Shown here one piece after another: positions 35,449-50,400 of a stretch of 64,000 nt of DNA. This DNA comes from Holacanthus passer. Lineage: Eukaryota; Chordata; Actinopteri; Pomacanthidae. Position numbers and translations under genes: made by a program. The notes below the pieces were generated by a model that worked only from the letters and a program-made list of their open reading frames with translations, was not told the DNA's origin and did no database searches. How positions within the stretch are numbered: the first letter of the stretch is position 1; the number at the start of each line of letters is the position of its first letter. The stretch is taken from positions 558,001 through 622,000 of the forward strand of contig JAFREQ010000069.1 in NCBI GenBank assembly GCA_025331565.1, in the 5' to 3' direction.

Positions 35449-38400
35449 CTAATCACCTTCATCACCATCATCCAACAGGAATTCACAGATCTCCTCTCTC
35501 ATCTGAGACCTACAGAACACAACATACAGGTCAAAATATGACACTTCTGATTGGGATTAGTTTCTGCTCTTATATTTTATGTTTATGTATTGTGTATATA
35601 CTGTACATGCAGCTATATGGTTAAATAAGAAATAAGAAATGTTAAATAAATGTAACAGCCGTTCTGTAATTTAGGAAATGGGCAGAATTTTCCCTCTATG
35701 ACTTTTCCAGTTATCAAGGGGCTGTAATGGTGCATGTTTCAGATTAGGAATATTTTCCAAAGCACACCACAAGCTACCAGATGATAGGTAGTTCATTTTG
35801 GCATCAGGAGACAATCAGAAAAAATTACTCAACAATGTAAACTGATGTTTTAAATGAACAAAATATTCTCCTCACCTCCTTTGCCTCCTCTGAGCCTCTG
35901 ACGTGATGTACTGAGGGAGACATTCCACTGATGACTAAAAGGAAAAAAACGAAAAAGAAAAAGGCCAAGAGAACAGAACAGAGGAAAAAATGAACCGCAG
36001 GATGAGTAAAACACATACAGTCTATGGTAAAACAGAGCAGACAGGAGCGGAGAAATGCCCCCATGTTTGTGTTGGACAACATCCAACATGTTTAACAGGA
36101 AACACAGAGTTTAGACTGTATTTGGGAATCACTCATTCACTTCATTCAGTTCCTGTGCAGGGGTTTCCACTCACCATGTCTTTGATGGTCAGTTGACAGC
36201 TGTAACACAACAGGCTCTTCAGATCAGTTGTCTCTGGTACCCTGCAATATATAACACAGAAAACTTAGTGATGGCCACAAAGGCAGAAGATGATGATGTT
36301 TATTGGTCTGACATAAAAAGGATTATCTGGTAAAGTAAGCAGGGTAAATTGGCTTGCCATTAATACAAAACCCTATTTACAGTTACCACCAATAACATAA
36401 TTCAATAGTGTAAAGAGAGTAGACACAAGAAAACAAAGAAAACGCAAAGAAAAAAGGTCAGAAATAACTTGAAACAATAAACATATGCTGTAGTAGTGTT
36501 TATGCAATAAATGCTGTAGACATTCTGGCAAACAGTTGGCAATGCCACATAAGAAGAGAGCTGACACTGCCCTGTGGTGGCAACATAACTTACTTACTTA
36601 ATAAATAAGTACTTAATTACAACAAGTGGAAGACACCTGCATTTCTGCAATTAAAGATATTATTTATCTTAATACTCATATGAATCCACTCAGAATAAAC
36701 TTACATTGATGAACCACATAACAGGCCCCTGATAGCGTAACTAGAGCTTGGCTATCACACAAGTGAATCACTCTGTAAAGAAGGCCTCTGCTAATTAACT
36801 CACACTTGTGATTGGCTGGTTAGCATCAAGTGACTTCACACAATCAACATGTGGTAATAACAGGGTAATTAGCTTTTGAATGAGGGACTTTTATACAGTA
36901 AAAGTTTCCGTCCAACATAAAGGATTATGAAGTAGTGCAGGTGTTTATATCTGGCCTTTAACATTCACATCTGCTGATCTGAAATGATCATCTAAGCTGT
37001 GATGAACCATGGTAACTTGTCCAACAGGCCACAATCACTGGGAGAGCTGTTGGTCCATGATCATGACAACTGATTCAGCAGGTGGCCAGATTACTCGTTG
37101 CAGGGAGCTACTGGGGCACCTCATGTTTACAGTTAGGTTTTAACAGGGTCAAGGTCTGGAAAACTAGATAAAACATAGCCTGAAAGCTTTGAATTTAAGA
37201 TGGTCTTCACTTCTAGAGGAACTGTGGAGGACTTCCTCAGGGACCAGCTGAGAGTCAACAACAGTTTTGAGGAAGATTTGACAAAGTGAACCTCAACTAT
37301 CCCATACTACACCAATGTGTGGGGCTGCTAGCGTGTTAAAGTGGAAGTCTACAGTATCTTCTACTGAGCAAGCTGATGGTACACCGCCAGACGCAGGCCT
37401 CTCGCAGGCAGACCTAGGGGCAGATCTGCCTTCTTAGTAAAAATCGGTTTAGTCCCCAAATTACGGCACTCCAGGCAGGCGTACTGACATCTCTGTTTGC
37501 TTCACAGCCACAAACTATCTAGAGAATTGCGCATCACATTGAAGACAAATTCTGGACCAGGATGATGCAATCATGGCCAGTTTTTTGGTTGGATGGGAGG
37601 CATCTAAGGTGATCAGGTGGATTGTGGAAGCTTACAGGTTCTCAGCTCGACGCAGTCTACCACCTAGTATGATAAGACCATTGGAGTTGTCAATCTAACA
37701 GTCAAAGGAATTAGGCAACGCACAGAAGGCACAGTCAGGAGATGATAGTCTTCAAGAAATGACTCGTGCACACTTTAAGACGATAATTTCTGTCTTATTA
37801 TATTATCATAGTCAGTACAGTACATCAACTGGCTGGGCTGCAGTAAGAGCAGCACAGAGTTCCAATCTGGGGATAGAGTACAACAATTTTGGGTGCCACA
37901 CATTATTGAGGATAAAGGAGACATAAGCTTGGACAGTCCTCAGATATACATCTGAGCTTTGCCCACCAGTAGTCTAATGTAGCAAGTAGTGCCAAAAAGT
38001 AGCAGTAGTCACTTAGACTTTAGGGGCGCCTTCATCTTCAGATCATGCTACAAAAATGGTAATAAGGGATGGCCATCAGAAACCACTAACTGCCACAGGA
38101 TGTTTACTGAATCTCACTAGCACTCACAATAGTGACAGTCTACGTGTGGAACGTGGTAACAGCCACTAGTTTTGTTTGTTTATGACTGACCATATGGTGG
38201 GAGGTGTACCATGAGTCAACACGGCTGGATGGTCTGTTGATTGATTTCCTGGATGGTTCCAACTTGAATGGATTTCTCCATTTCAATCTTGTATGCTTCA
38301 GCTCTTAGAAGATCCTTAAAGGGCCTTCTTCAGTGCTCCTTAAGGTTGGCACGACAGACTCCTTAGAGCATAGGTGTCAAACTCAGGCCCACAGTGTAAT

Positions 38401-41400
38401 TATATTTGGCCCATGAGATAATATCAAATGTCTATTAGAGCTGGCCCGCCGGTGTATAGCGAATGCACTGCTAATACTACACATCCCAGAATGCTCTGCA
38501 AGCATGACCCGCAAGCATCCCCTCCTCCTCTGTTCACATTCATGAGCTCTGGGATAAAACATTTTTGTTTGAGCTTGCATTTCTGTGTGACATCACGAGC
38601 CATCTCGATGTGTTCAACCTGCAGCTTCAGGGGCGAGACCGTGTCATCACTGACATCACAGGATGCAGAACTTGTTGGGCAACTCTCCACGTTGGATAAG
38701 GCGCTACTGGTCTCCTTTGCAGATCTAGCTTCTTCTTAGTCTATTTCCATTGGGGGCAGCCCATTAAAACCTCGACAACACGATTGACAGTGTAGCTATT
38801 CTGACAATTCATACAGTTCCTGATTGGCAGAACATACAAGGCACAGAAGTCAGACCATCGCTCAGGAGGGAGCTTGCTCTGTAAACGAGCATGTGACCTA
38901 TATTTGAGCTTAATTTCTCCTTCAGGTCCCAGTGTCTTTAACAGCTCCACGGGGGACTGTACCTGTAAGGAGAATCATTCCTTTGCAGCTGAACAGGTAT
39001 CTGCTGTGGTTGACTGACTCTTGCTGGAACCTGGTTGGAAGTAGGCAGACTGAATGAGTCCCTGAGGATTGTGGGGCAGGGCAAGATTGTGGCCATGAGT
39101 CAGTGACGGCAACCTTTGAGAAGCCTGCAAAACTAACACTACCACCAGCCTCAGCTGTGCTTTGTGTTTACTGCTATTTAGCAAATGTTAGTATGCTAAC
39201 AGACTAAGCGAAGATTGTGAATAATCTAAATATTATACTGCTAAACCTCAGCATGTTAGCATGCTGAGGTTGGCATGTACAGCCTCACAGAGCAGCTAGC
39301 ATGGTTGCAGACTGTTAATTCCTGATCTAAATCAGTTCTGTACAAGGTTCCTGAAGCATCATTCCGTCAATGGAGTAAGCGAAGAGATGACCACATGTCC
39401 AGAGCAACAGAGATTAGATTTTTTAGAGTTATGTTTTTAAATAACTTTCAGACAAGGAATTTATAAATAAGAAAGTACTACTGGTTCTGATAATCCGAGA
39501 AGACCAAGACATCATACAACATGTAGAGGTGAGTACTGTAACTTTCTCCACCAATGGACCTAAAAGAGGAAATTGTAAAGATGTGTTTGGAATTTGCTTG
39601 TTACCATCAGTTTGCACAGCAAGAGTGCAAGTCCCTGGTTAGACGACAACATGAGATTAATCACCGCCTAAATTAAGACATAGAAATCACCAAAATACTT
39701 ACTTGACAGAAGAACAGCAGCCTCCACCACTGGTTGCTCTCCCACAATCCCCTTCTCTTCCGGAGGAACAGCACTGTCTAGTGGGATCAGTTGATTGTGG
39801 CTCCACTGGAGCTTTAATGGAAACAGATTTTATTAATGCCTGAGAACTGAGTGGAGAAACTTCATTGCAGATTTCTAGTGTACTGTCTGGTGTACATTGA
39901 ATTTTCCCTCTGCATGATACCAAAGGCCATAGCACACAGAAAATTACTGCTCAATTTAGAATATTTTCACAGCTTTACCTTCCTTTATATTCATCTATAC
40001 TCTCCTCAAAGCCAACACCCCTTTGACAAAAACAGTCATTTTACCTTCCAGAACATGGGAGTTGCTGGTCTACCCCTGCCTCGATCTGTTAGTTAGTTTG
40101 TTTGAGAGTTCACTGTACCTGGGTTTTGCCTTGGAATCTCAGTACTGGTAGCACCTGGAGACTTTGTTTGCGAGAGCTGTTCTGAGATCAGTGTGGCCTT
40201 GAAGGCTGAGGCATTCTCTGAAAAAGAAATAAGGGAATAAAGAATGCTTCTATCTGTTCCAGACATTTGGAAGGTGTTGACTGCACAGGGCGTTCAATAC
40301 CTATTTTCCAAAGTGCTTGTTATGTGCAGTCCTGTTTCTGTATTGAAGAGTCCTTTCTCTGTCCATTAGTGATCCAGTGGTCTGTGTACAACCTCTCTCT
40401 TCTTTTGCTCAAACCAGTTGCAGGCTCTTCAGTACCATCACACAGACATGTTTGATGGATACATTTATTGCATCCTGTTAACTCTAGACTAACCTAGCTA
40501 ACCTTTTTAATCTGTTTTAAGAATAGCTTTGCTCAAGCAACATGCCTGTTAATTTCCAGCTTGTTTGAGGCACAATTGTGCACTTGATACTGAAACAGGA
40601 ACCTGTTCCCATTTGAATCTGCACAGATTTTGATGCTAAGCTTCAAATTTCTTTTATCAATGACTAGTGATAGTGAGGTATCTTTCTGTCTCTTTCTGCC
40701 CTTTCAGTCTGGTTTAACCATTATATAGTTTTTTGCTATCCATGTACAAAACAATGATAATTTTTTCCAATTTCTTCATACAAAATGACATATTTGTAAA
40801 AAGGAGAGCATGAAAGACAAAATATGGAGTAGTTTGCTCAGCCATCTAACATTTTCCTTCACATTGGAAAAAACAAAAGACATGAACAAAGACTTCAGGA
40901 GAACTGCCTCTTGAAATTTCTGGGAAAGCAGCAGAAAATGTGAAAGTAATTAAATATGCTGGCATATCATTTTCTGGTCTGGATAGTGCAAGAAGAAATC
41001 CATAGTTGAAAATTGCTAAAGCAATCGGGAAACAGTCCAAACTCCAAACCACAGAGATTTAAGTCAAAGCAAAAGCAGTATTTCTCTCTGGTCTCCAACA
41101 CAGACACACAAGCCACTGAAAACACAGCTAAGGGGATGAGACTGTCATGGGTTGGGCTCTCCCAAGCAGGACCACAGCAGCATGGCTCGGCACAGCTATC
41201 AGCTGCAGTGAAAATGCATGTCACAAGGCTCGGCATGGCACAAGCCGATGGAAAAGCCCCATTAGACCGCTCTGTTTAAGTGCTTTAACAGCAATACACT
41301 TCGAGTTACATGTTGTTTTACGGCTTATCTTTAACATGGTACTTTGTGTATTTTAATATTTTGTTTATATAAATGTGCTACAGTTGCAGTGTTAAATGGC

Positions 41401-44400
41401 GTCCTGTCTGTCCTGCACCATACACTCACCAAGTAAAGTACCTAACAATGTTTAATGTAATGGAAATAACATTAACTCAGCTTCTTGTTCAAAAGGCCTT
41501 GCCTGTAAGTGTGTGCTTCCTCTAAAACTTCTTGTACCTATCCATAAGATACCTGTTCTATAAAACACTCACCAACCGCAGTATCCAGGGCACACATGCA
41601 GAGTAGACATCTGTCACAGTGGTCAGCTGTGGTGGAGCTCTTACATGCTGTCTGCAGCTTCTCGCTGGTCCTACAGGACACAAAGCAGGTTCTTTAATTA
41701 CCTTATGACTGGCTTCCAAAGCTGTTTTGTGTGTGTAGAAAATGCTAGATTGATTGTATTTCACTAATGACAATTAGAAAGAGCAGACTGTAGTACAAAA
41801 TGTTCAGCATCCATATTCCAATGATTACGTGTCAACCCCCTCACGCTGACTACTTCCTGAAGTGTACACACTTATCTACATGATGTTTGTAATGTCCTAC
41901 TGACCTGTAGATGGTGCTGACAGTAGAGGGGAAGTCTGCCTGCAGTTTAGTGACAAAGCTCTCTGTCAGACGCTGGATACTGACCTTGTCTGTTGTCTAA
42001 GGGACAGACACAAACACATCTGAATGCAACAGTCTAGTGATGCACATGTGTTGACAAGTTTGATGAGAGATGAATTTCAAAATAACAAGCTGGAAGAAAT
42101 GTAAAGATTTAGGACAGCAAGATAAGGGGTCTGTCCTACAGAGCAGCATTCAGAGTTGGCAAGTTATAGGATAGGTTTGCTCAGGATTATAGATCAAAAC
42201 ACATAAAACAACCAGCTCCTGACCAATCAGTGGTGAGGGAAAAATTGAGTCATCGTGTCTACAGGATCCTGGTATGGACAAAATACTGCATTCACATTTA
42301 AAGCACTTTTCAGACATGCAACCCTGCTCAAGGTTACAGGTTATGCAGAGATGTATTATGTCAATCTCCATCTCTGTGAAATAACCAACTTGAAGTTGAT
42401 GAGGATATTCTTCAGATTAGATCAGTCTATTTCCCCTCATGGTGTCACCAGAGCAGAAGATGTTTAAAAACCCTGCTACAACAACAGTTTTAATTTTCAG
42501 TCATGCCAACGTGGATGAATAAATGAATATCCAGCAAAATGCTTTACAGACAGTGCACCAGCAAACAGGACTTAAAAGAGAGTCTCAACTTAACATCTTG
42601 TAATTCAACGTTTGTGCTCTGTCTGATATTATAAAAGAGATGGCAGACAGTGTCACCAAATAACATTAAATGATGAAACTGTTGTGAAAGTGCATCTGAG
42701 AAGTGGGGATGAGCATCTCTTGTGCTCATGACAGTCATTAACTAGGGTTTAATTTCATCAGTGATTCAACCAGTTTATGAGAAAACTAAAATCGGTCTTC
42801 GTACTTGCTGTCCTGACATTTTTAATCTCACTCTCTATGTGCCATTATCACGCAAGCATTTGGCTCTTTTTGTAAATGTCCTGTCAGGCCTGTGTAATGC
42901 AAAAGACAGCTATGTCTGAATGACATATGCCTAAAGTGATGTGTTTACATAGCAGCAGAAATCTATTATACTTGAAATATACTACACTATCTCCCAGAAA
43001 TGGCATGGGACTATTGGTTGGGGGCTTATGGCTCTAAAAGGTTAACTAATACATTTTTAATATTACTAGTCCTGACTTATGCACACTGATCATAAGAAAG
43101 GTCTTTGTTTTTATTTCACTTTTTGATCTGAGGTCTGTTACATTGGCTGGTTTTCTCTGTGGTTTGCAGGGCAAATATTTCTGTCAGAACCTATTACCTT
43201 AGTGTCCAGGCTTGGTATGAAAATAGAGCAGACGTTGAACATCTGGTTGTAGTAAGCTATTTCTTTAGCCGAGTAGTCCCTCATTGGCCTCACTAATATT
43301 ATGTCACCATACCTGGAGTCTGAAAAGCCCTGTTAATACAAACACACAAGTACAATTACAACATTTTTATAAGTCAGATTTGATCCAGAGAGAAACAGTT
43401 TCATCACACATCTGATAACATCTGATACACTATAAAGCAAAAGGTAAAGGAAACAAAACATTCTGCGCTGAATGTGACTTTCCTTCTTCCTTCCCCTGCT
43501 TTACAGTTAAATGCAGTGTTGTTCTTCTCTCACTGTCATCATCTTTACACATACCCACAAATACGCACCGTGTCCTGAGCCAGCTGTGCTCCTCTGCCCA
43601 GTGATATACTGGTGAGCAGTTTAACAGCCAGTCTGGTGCAACTGTCTCCCAGCATCAGTTTACTGTAGCCTTCAGTACGAGCTGTGTGCACCAGCAGATG
43701 CTGCCTGTGAGGAGAACACAGAGTGGGGCCAGAGTGGTTTGAGAATAAGTCAATCTAAAAATACAAACTATACTGTGTTTTTTTTAAATCAACATCACAA
43801 TCCGCATTGGTAAAGAGAAAACCACATTTATGCTACATTTTCTTCGCACACGTACCACTGTTCTCTCTGTTCAGAGCTCCCTTTGACTCTGAGCACTTGA
43901 CCATTATATTGACCATGTGGTTAAATTTCAGGAAGGAGCAAATGATACTCCCATAGGAAAATGGGAATGTGGAAAATTAATGTGGTAATGAAGTAAAGTA
44001 AATGCAAAATGAATGAGATGTTTCATCTTCAATGGAGAGTGGTGTATTATCCCAGATGAATATCTCTGGTAGAAGCACCATCAAGACAGATGGAAGTAAT
44101 GTCGAAGCAATGAGAGTGAGAGCATGCACCTCTGTCTCTGACCTTAATGTGTTTAGCAGGTCTTCTCTAGCTGTCAGTGTCTTTGCAGAGCCAATCAGCT
44201 GCTGTAGCAACTTTGTGTGGGACTCCTGAACATCAAGTAGGGATGTTTCCTCCTGTTCCTGTGGTGCCAAACAGTTTTTGTTGTCGCTCTGGATGAAGTC
44301 ATCCACAGCTGCCTTGTAGGCACTGGCTGGTTGCTCTAAAGGTGATGGGGCTGTCATCACAACTGAAGTTGGAAGGTCCAGAACCTGAGAGGAAGTTGGG

Positions 44401-47400
44401 GGGGACACATTCAATAATAATAAGTAACTTTGTAAAAGTGACTTGGGTGTATATTCAGACATGTAAAACTGTAAAATTTAGGTAAGAAAGAAGAAAGTAC
44501 ATGTTTGAAAGGGGCTTTTGACTCAACCTGAATTTATTGAATTTCATGTTCAGTGGTCTAACAGACTGCTGAGGCTCCTGTGTCCACACTGACCTGTTCC
44601 AAAGGCACGATATGGAAGGGGAAACCAGTTGCTTTGAACACAGCCCGCAGCTCAGCCCCTGTCCTCTGTCTCTCCCCAACAGACTGACCTAGAGCACCAC
44701 CCTCTGGGCACAAAGACGGAACAAAATCAGGGTAAAATGTTTCAGCCAGAATCATTTCAGAAATTACAAAATTCCTCCAGACATACAAAAAAATGATTGC
44801 AATCATGTAAAGTGTGATACTCTTAATTTAATTTACCATCAATGTAGACAATGCCGGGTAAGAATCTCAACTTCTTGTGAGCATTCTGACTTAAACCCTG
44901 GGGGAAGAAAATGTTTTTAGTTGCATTAATAATATCAAAACAAAAGAAGGAAATAAGGTTATTTTGTATCTACAGGTTTATACAGAGACTTGATAGATTA
45001 GGAAAATACACTGGAGTTTTTAGTAGCATTTTAGCATCCATTACATCATTTACCAGGTTTTTGGTAGTTTGGTTCATTAGTGAAAGTCATCCATTTATCC
45101 ATGTACAGATCCACTTAGCTCTAGTGCTCCTGCTGACTTTTTAGGATTGAATGATGTCTCCTGCTTATATAAGCCGTTGATGTTTTAGATTTTGCAGCTT
45201 GAGAATGTTAAAACTAAACAAAAAGCAAAGCACAAAGCCAAGAAAGAGAAATCACCAAACGCATGCTTATTTGAAGTCTGTGTTGAGTTCAGGGATGTTT
45301 TCAGGCTTAGCAATTAGTTATTTACTTTACTTATTAAAGTTATTTCTCATTGCTCAAATGTAATGTTAATGTCCATGAATCTATGGGGATTATGACTAAA
45401 AGACTAAAACTATTTTTTTAATCCACGCCTAGTGGACCCTACAGGCTAAAGTCAAGGAAAAATATTAAAGTGTTGGATTATAACAACAAACTTGTGATTA
45501 TGCTGCTCTAGTGCTAAAGAAAATGTTGTGAGGTCATTAAAGTCAAAAGGATCCATCCTCTGAGGACCAACAGTAACCACAACAAATCATTAGGTCATTA
45601 GATTTTGAGATATCTTGAAAGAATCAGCTCCTCAGAATACCACACAGATGTACTTGGCAAATTAGATGGGATACAGTCCAGGTGATTATGTGACACCATG
45701 GTCATTAACGTTCTGGTTTAAGGCTTTCCTCCAGATGTTGAACCTGCTGCTGGGGCTCACAGTCAGTGTTCCAGTTAATCCCAAAGTTGGCCATGGAGAA
45801 AGTTTGTCCTGATTCCCTTTATGCAAGCTCACTACAAACATCAAATCACCATAAAAAATATATGGTAATCTGGCTTGTTGTTCACCTTGCTCTAAAGGCA
45901 ACTGTTTGACACACAAACTGACAGACAGACTGACCATGCCATCCTTAAAATCTAAAGCAAGGAGGGCAAGGCTAGTAACAGCTGCAAGTGTCAAATCCAG
46001 GTTCAAACCTTTTACACTCAACAGAAAGAAGCAGCGCAAACGGCAAACAGTGAGCAGGTTTCAGGCTTCACAAGGGTGAGCAAAGTCAATCCAAGTAGCT
46101 CATTTCTGTTTAAAGATGGAGTGAGACCAATCACCCACTTGTTTAACCATCACAAATCCTGTACCACTCAAAGTTCCACCATTTGTCCCCCCTTCATCAG
46201 ATTTGAGCAAAACTCGGCATGTACATTCAGGAGATAGCGCACGATGTTGCCAGCCTGTTGACAGCCTGAATGTTATGCATACAGACTTATACTGATTGAA
46301 CAAATCGTAAAAGAGTTATGGCCATATTGCTGCTAAGTCAGCCTCTGTAAAGTGTATTTGTCAATACCTTGAAACTAAATAAGAACAGGCTTTATGCAGC
46401 TTTTGATAAGCTTGGTCCAATAATGATCTATTAACCATTATCCATGATCTGTTTGGGAGCAACTGGACCCACAGTTTAGGAGATGTTAAAAATGTGTTTT
46501 TCAAAAAATTCAAAATGGTGGTAAATCCATCATGGCGAATGTCCAAGAGCCTTTCTGTAGAGCGCACAGAGTTGGATCTGTGTGTGAAATTTCAAGTCAA
46601 TTGGTCAAAATTTCATTTTTAGGCCCCAAGTACACCACCACCATATGGCCGATTGGGCTCATTTCTTGGGAAGCACTGGCACATCAAGTCCAGTTATTTG
46701 GCCACGTTTCATGTTTCTAGCTCATTCCAGCTCACAGCAATTTGAGCCGCAGCACTGGACAAATAATAATAAACTGACACAAACACAATCAGGTTTTTCG
46801 ACCCCAATAATACTTGTGGCCTGCTTTCAGTCAGCATAACATATACATAAGTATTAGCATGGACACAGCTTTCATTCAATAAGAAGCATGTGCAGCTGTG
46901 GGGGAATTAAACAATTGTTTGTGACAGAAGAAAGGAGAATGAGAAAGCAATGTATGTTTATGACATGTATCTATATGAAAGGAGTTCTTGAGGTGTGAAG
47001 ATTTGTCAGGGTCAGAACAGGTTAGAAAGCCATATGAGTAAATTAGGTCCGGGGGTCACTGTTTAGATGAATAACAAACACCAAATGGTCACTGCCCCTG
47101 GGAAAGGATGGGCACATGGTTCACAGGAACAGCAAGTGGTCATTGGTTTAGAGAACGAATGCTTTAACAACTGTTATGAATTCTTGAGAAAATTAGCGAC
47201 TTTCTTACTCAATAAGGAGGAAATTTCCCTTACAGCAACCAAAAATCTACCGGGGACATGTGGATTTGATTATTGTTTCTATGTTCCTGCACTTGGTTAA
47301 ATGAAACTTTCATATGGTGACTTCATAGACACAGAGGGAGTGAGAAGAACAAGCAAACCTCTTGAACTTGACTGAGCATGGAGGAGGAAGAAGGACCTCC

Positions 47401-50400
47401 AGATACAGCCAGCAGCACCTACAATCAGAGAAGACACCCACAGATATGAAGCTGTTGCAAAGATATGCATCACACTTTTTTAGTTCATGCAAATTATTAT
47501 GTGTATAACAAATTCAGAAAGTAAATAGCAGTAAAGTGAATCTTGTAATGGTGTGTCAGGAGAGAACAGTTATTATTCAGAGAATGACATATTTAAGTGT
47601 ACAAATGAAGCACATAGCTTACCTTCTCTCCAGGGAAAATGATCCTATTTTTGCCCAGCATGGCTCTGAACTTATGAATGAAGTATTCCTTAAAACAGCC
47701 CCTAACACAGACAGTGAAATGATTTGAAAGTCAGTATAACACAGTAAATGTCTTCATTCTAACAATCTACAATTCTACAATTTCTTTTAGTAGATGCTTT
47801 TGTCCAAAGTGACGTACATCTGAGAGTAGATACAACACAAGCAAGGATCTAGTCAGGAGAAAACAACCTGGGTAAGTGTCATAAAGCAGAGTTCAAGTGT
47901 GACAGGACCAGTGCCTACAGGCAGTGGAAGGGAATAGGATGCAGCAGGGGTTTTTTGCAGTCTGTCAATTGCAAAGGTGTTCCGTAAAGAGCTGGGTACC
48001 ACAGAAGAGTCTAGCTATTGACCTAAATATCTCTTCTAGCCAACCTCCAGCTCTAACAACACAGCTTAAGAAATGTTCACTTTACCATCTAACAAGACCT
48101 TTGAGTTCAAAATGCTGCTCCCACACACCCTTCACAGCCCTTTTCTATTGTAACATTGCACTGCTACATCAGGCATGGAACAGAACAGTCAAAAAACGTC
48201 TCCAGGTGGGTCAGGGATCTGTGAAGAAGGTAGATGACTGCATTATCCACCCCTATGCCCAGCTGGTAAGCAAACTGCAGGGGTCCAGATTTGAGCTCAT
48301 CAGGGGTTGAAGGTTTTTTAGAATTATCCTCTCCAGTCTTCATTGGGTGAGAAGTGAGTGCCACAGGTCTGAAGTGGTTTGGCTCCGTGGGGTGTGCAGT
48401 CTTTGGGACTGGAACCACACAGGAAGTTTTCCACAGATCAGGGACACTCTCCAGCCTCAGGCTCAGGTTGAGAATGTACTGGAGCACCGTACAGAGCTGG
48501 TCTGCACAGTCCTTCAGGAGTCTGGGGCTGATGACATCAGGTCCTGCAGCCTTCCTGGCCTTGATCTTTCTCAGGTAACTTCTCACCTGGTCAGCTGTTA
48601 TGGAGAGGCCAGAGATGGAGGAGGAGGAGCAGAGGGGGGGTCAACAGGGTGGCAGTGGGCAGAGATGGAGTGACTGGGAGTCTGGCTGGACAGTGCTCTG
48701 ATGAGTCGGGGGAGAAGTAGGAGCAGAGTCAAATCTGTTGGAGTACAGATTAAGTTGGTTTGCCCAGTCCCCGTCTCCTGCTTCAGGCCTCCTTCCTGGC
48801 CTTGGCTGTGACCCGAGATAGTTTTCAGGCCTCTCCAGACGCCCCTTGCATCGTTCTGTTGTAGCTGTTGTTCCATCTTAGCCTTGTAGCCGGCAAGCAG
48901 TGCTTTTTGCACTGCCAATTTTTGCACATTCATGTTACTGTAAATATCCTTGTACATGTCTTTTAATCCTGATTTTTATTTTTCTATTTTGTTTTTGTAA
49001 TTTCTATTTTTTAAATTTCATTCTTTCAAAACGGTGTTCTTAGTGGAAGGCAAAGGAAGAATTTCATTGTATAGGGAAACTTGTGTCTTTTAACTGTGCA
49101 CATGACAATAAACGCTTTGACCTTTGACCTGAAGTGAAATATATACCTATGTACCTCAACTGCCGAGTAACATGCTTATATTAGAGACAGGCCATTTTTT
49201 AATTCCCCCTCTTTTTAAATTATATTCAATGATATTTTGTAAGAGCTTGTCTGTTTTATGATCTGTTACTGTTTAAGTGTGCTGTTGTCATATTCACCAC
49301 TCTGCTATAGAGTTTCTCCTCTCTTACAGAAATACTGTTTCACTGTTGCTTACATTTTAGTCTCATACCATTTTAGTGTGCAACATTTGGAATATTTTTA
49401 TTTTAGCACATTGTTTATGATGGGAGATTACATTTTGGTCAAATGGAGTAGAACCAAAGAATAATGATTTGTTATTTATAGATCGACATGTATTTGTGCA
49501 ACCATTCCAAAAGATTTTCCTAAACATTTTTTTTTGTTATTCTTTTCTTCATGAATTCTTACCGTAGATACTGAAAATTAAGCTTAAGCAAGACTGCATC
49601 AATTTTCAACAGGATTTGAACGCTATAAACACAAAAACAATTAACATAGTGCTTTAGATGTTCAGTGCTTTGGGCTGCATTTAATTGGTGACTTCATAGA
49701 CTCCAAAACTCATTGAGTTCAATCACCAAAAACAAATTCTCAATCTGCGGTATATCATTATCTAGCAGTTATACAGGAGATACTAGTAGAACAGTTGTGA
49801 ATGTTGCATGTCTTACCTGCAGTATGTATCTCCTGCTCTGATGACCACGGCTGCAGTCGCCTCTTTGCATTTGACACAGTTCTTGGTACCACTGATAATT
49901 GCAGGAACAAAAGACATTTTAAAAATCCAAGTGCATGGATTCAAAATTTATGACACATTTATGTGTTGTCAAAAATGTCTAAATACACTGGAGGTTGAGT
50001 GTCTACTAGGATGCCACAATAGTTACACTAGGCTGAGTGAGGCCAGGCAAGACACAAGTATTTATACAGTATAGCACCATTCTTACACAAAGTAACTAAT
50101 TGTGCTTTACAGGGGGAGAGAAATACATTGAAATTGTACATGAATAAACATTTAATTGAAAAATTAAAAGACAATAAAAACAACAAGCAAAAACAAGCAT
50201 TGATGAGGTTAACCTAAAAGATTAAAATGAAAGAATTTTGATTCTTGTATTTATCCCTGTGTATTCACATATACCCCTCACTGTTATTGGTGAATGCATG
50301 TACATTACTCTGTGCTTTACTGCTTTTTTGCACTTCTCGTTAGAAGCTAAACTGCATTTCATTGTCTCAGTACTTGTTTTCAATGCAATGATAATGAAGC

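Larger units (their letters stand above)
36242..39702. other. ctu2 intron 13 with degraded coding-like and hAT-like remnants
   Basis: A 3.5 kb intron. Its middle (about 37200-38160) looks like an ancient, broken coding sequence, and 38366-38720 resembles the end of a hAT-type transposon. The rest shows no recognisable feature. Confidence 0.5.

Noticed and set aside
35876..35934. Apparent one-base frame break at the end of ctu2 exon 15
   Set aside because: A recheck of the run of T bases next to the donor gave a 59-nt exon with phase 2, which joins exon 16 in frame; there is no frameshift.
45686..46039. 117-codon frame on the - strand in a ctu2 intron
   Set aside because: No family resemblance; it lies beside a dispersed repeat.
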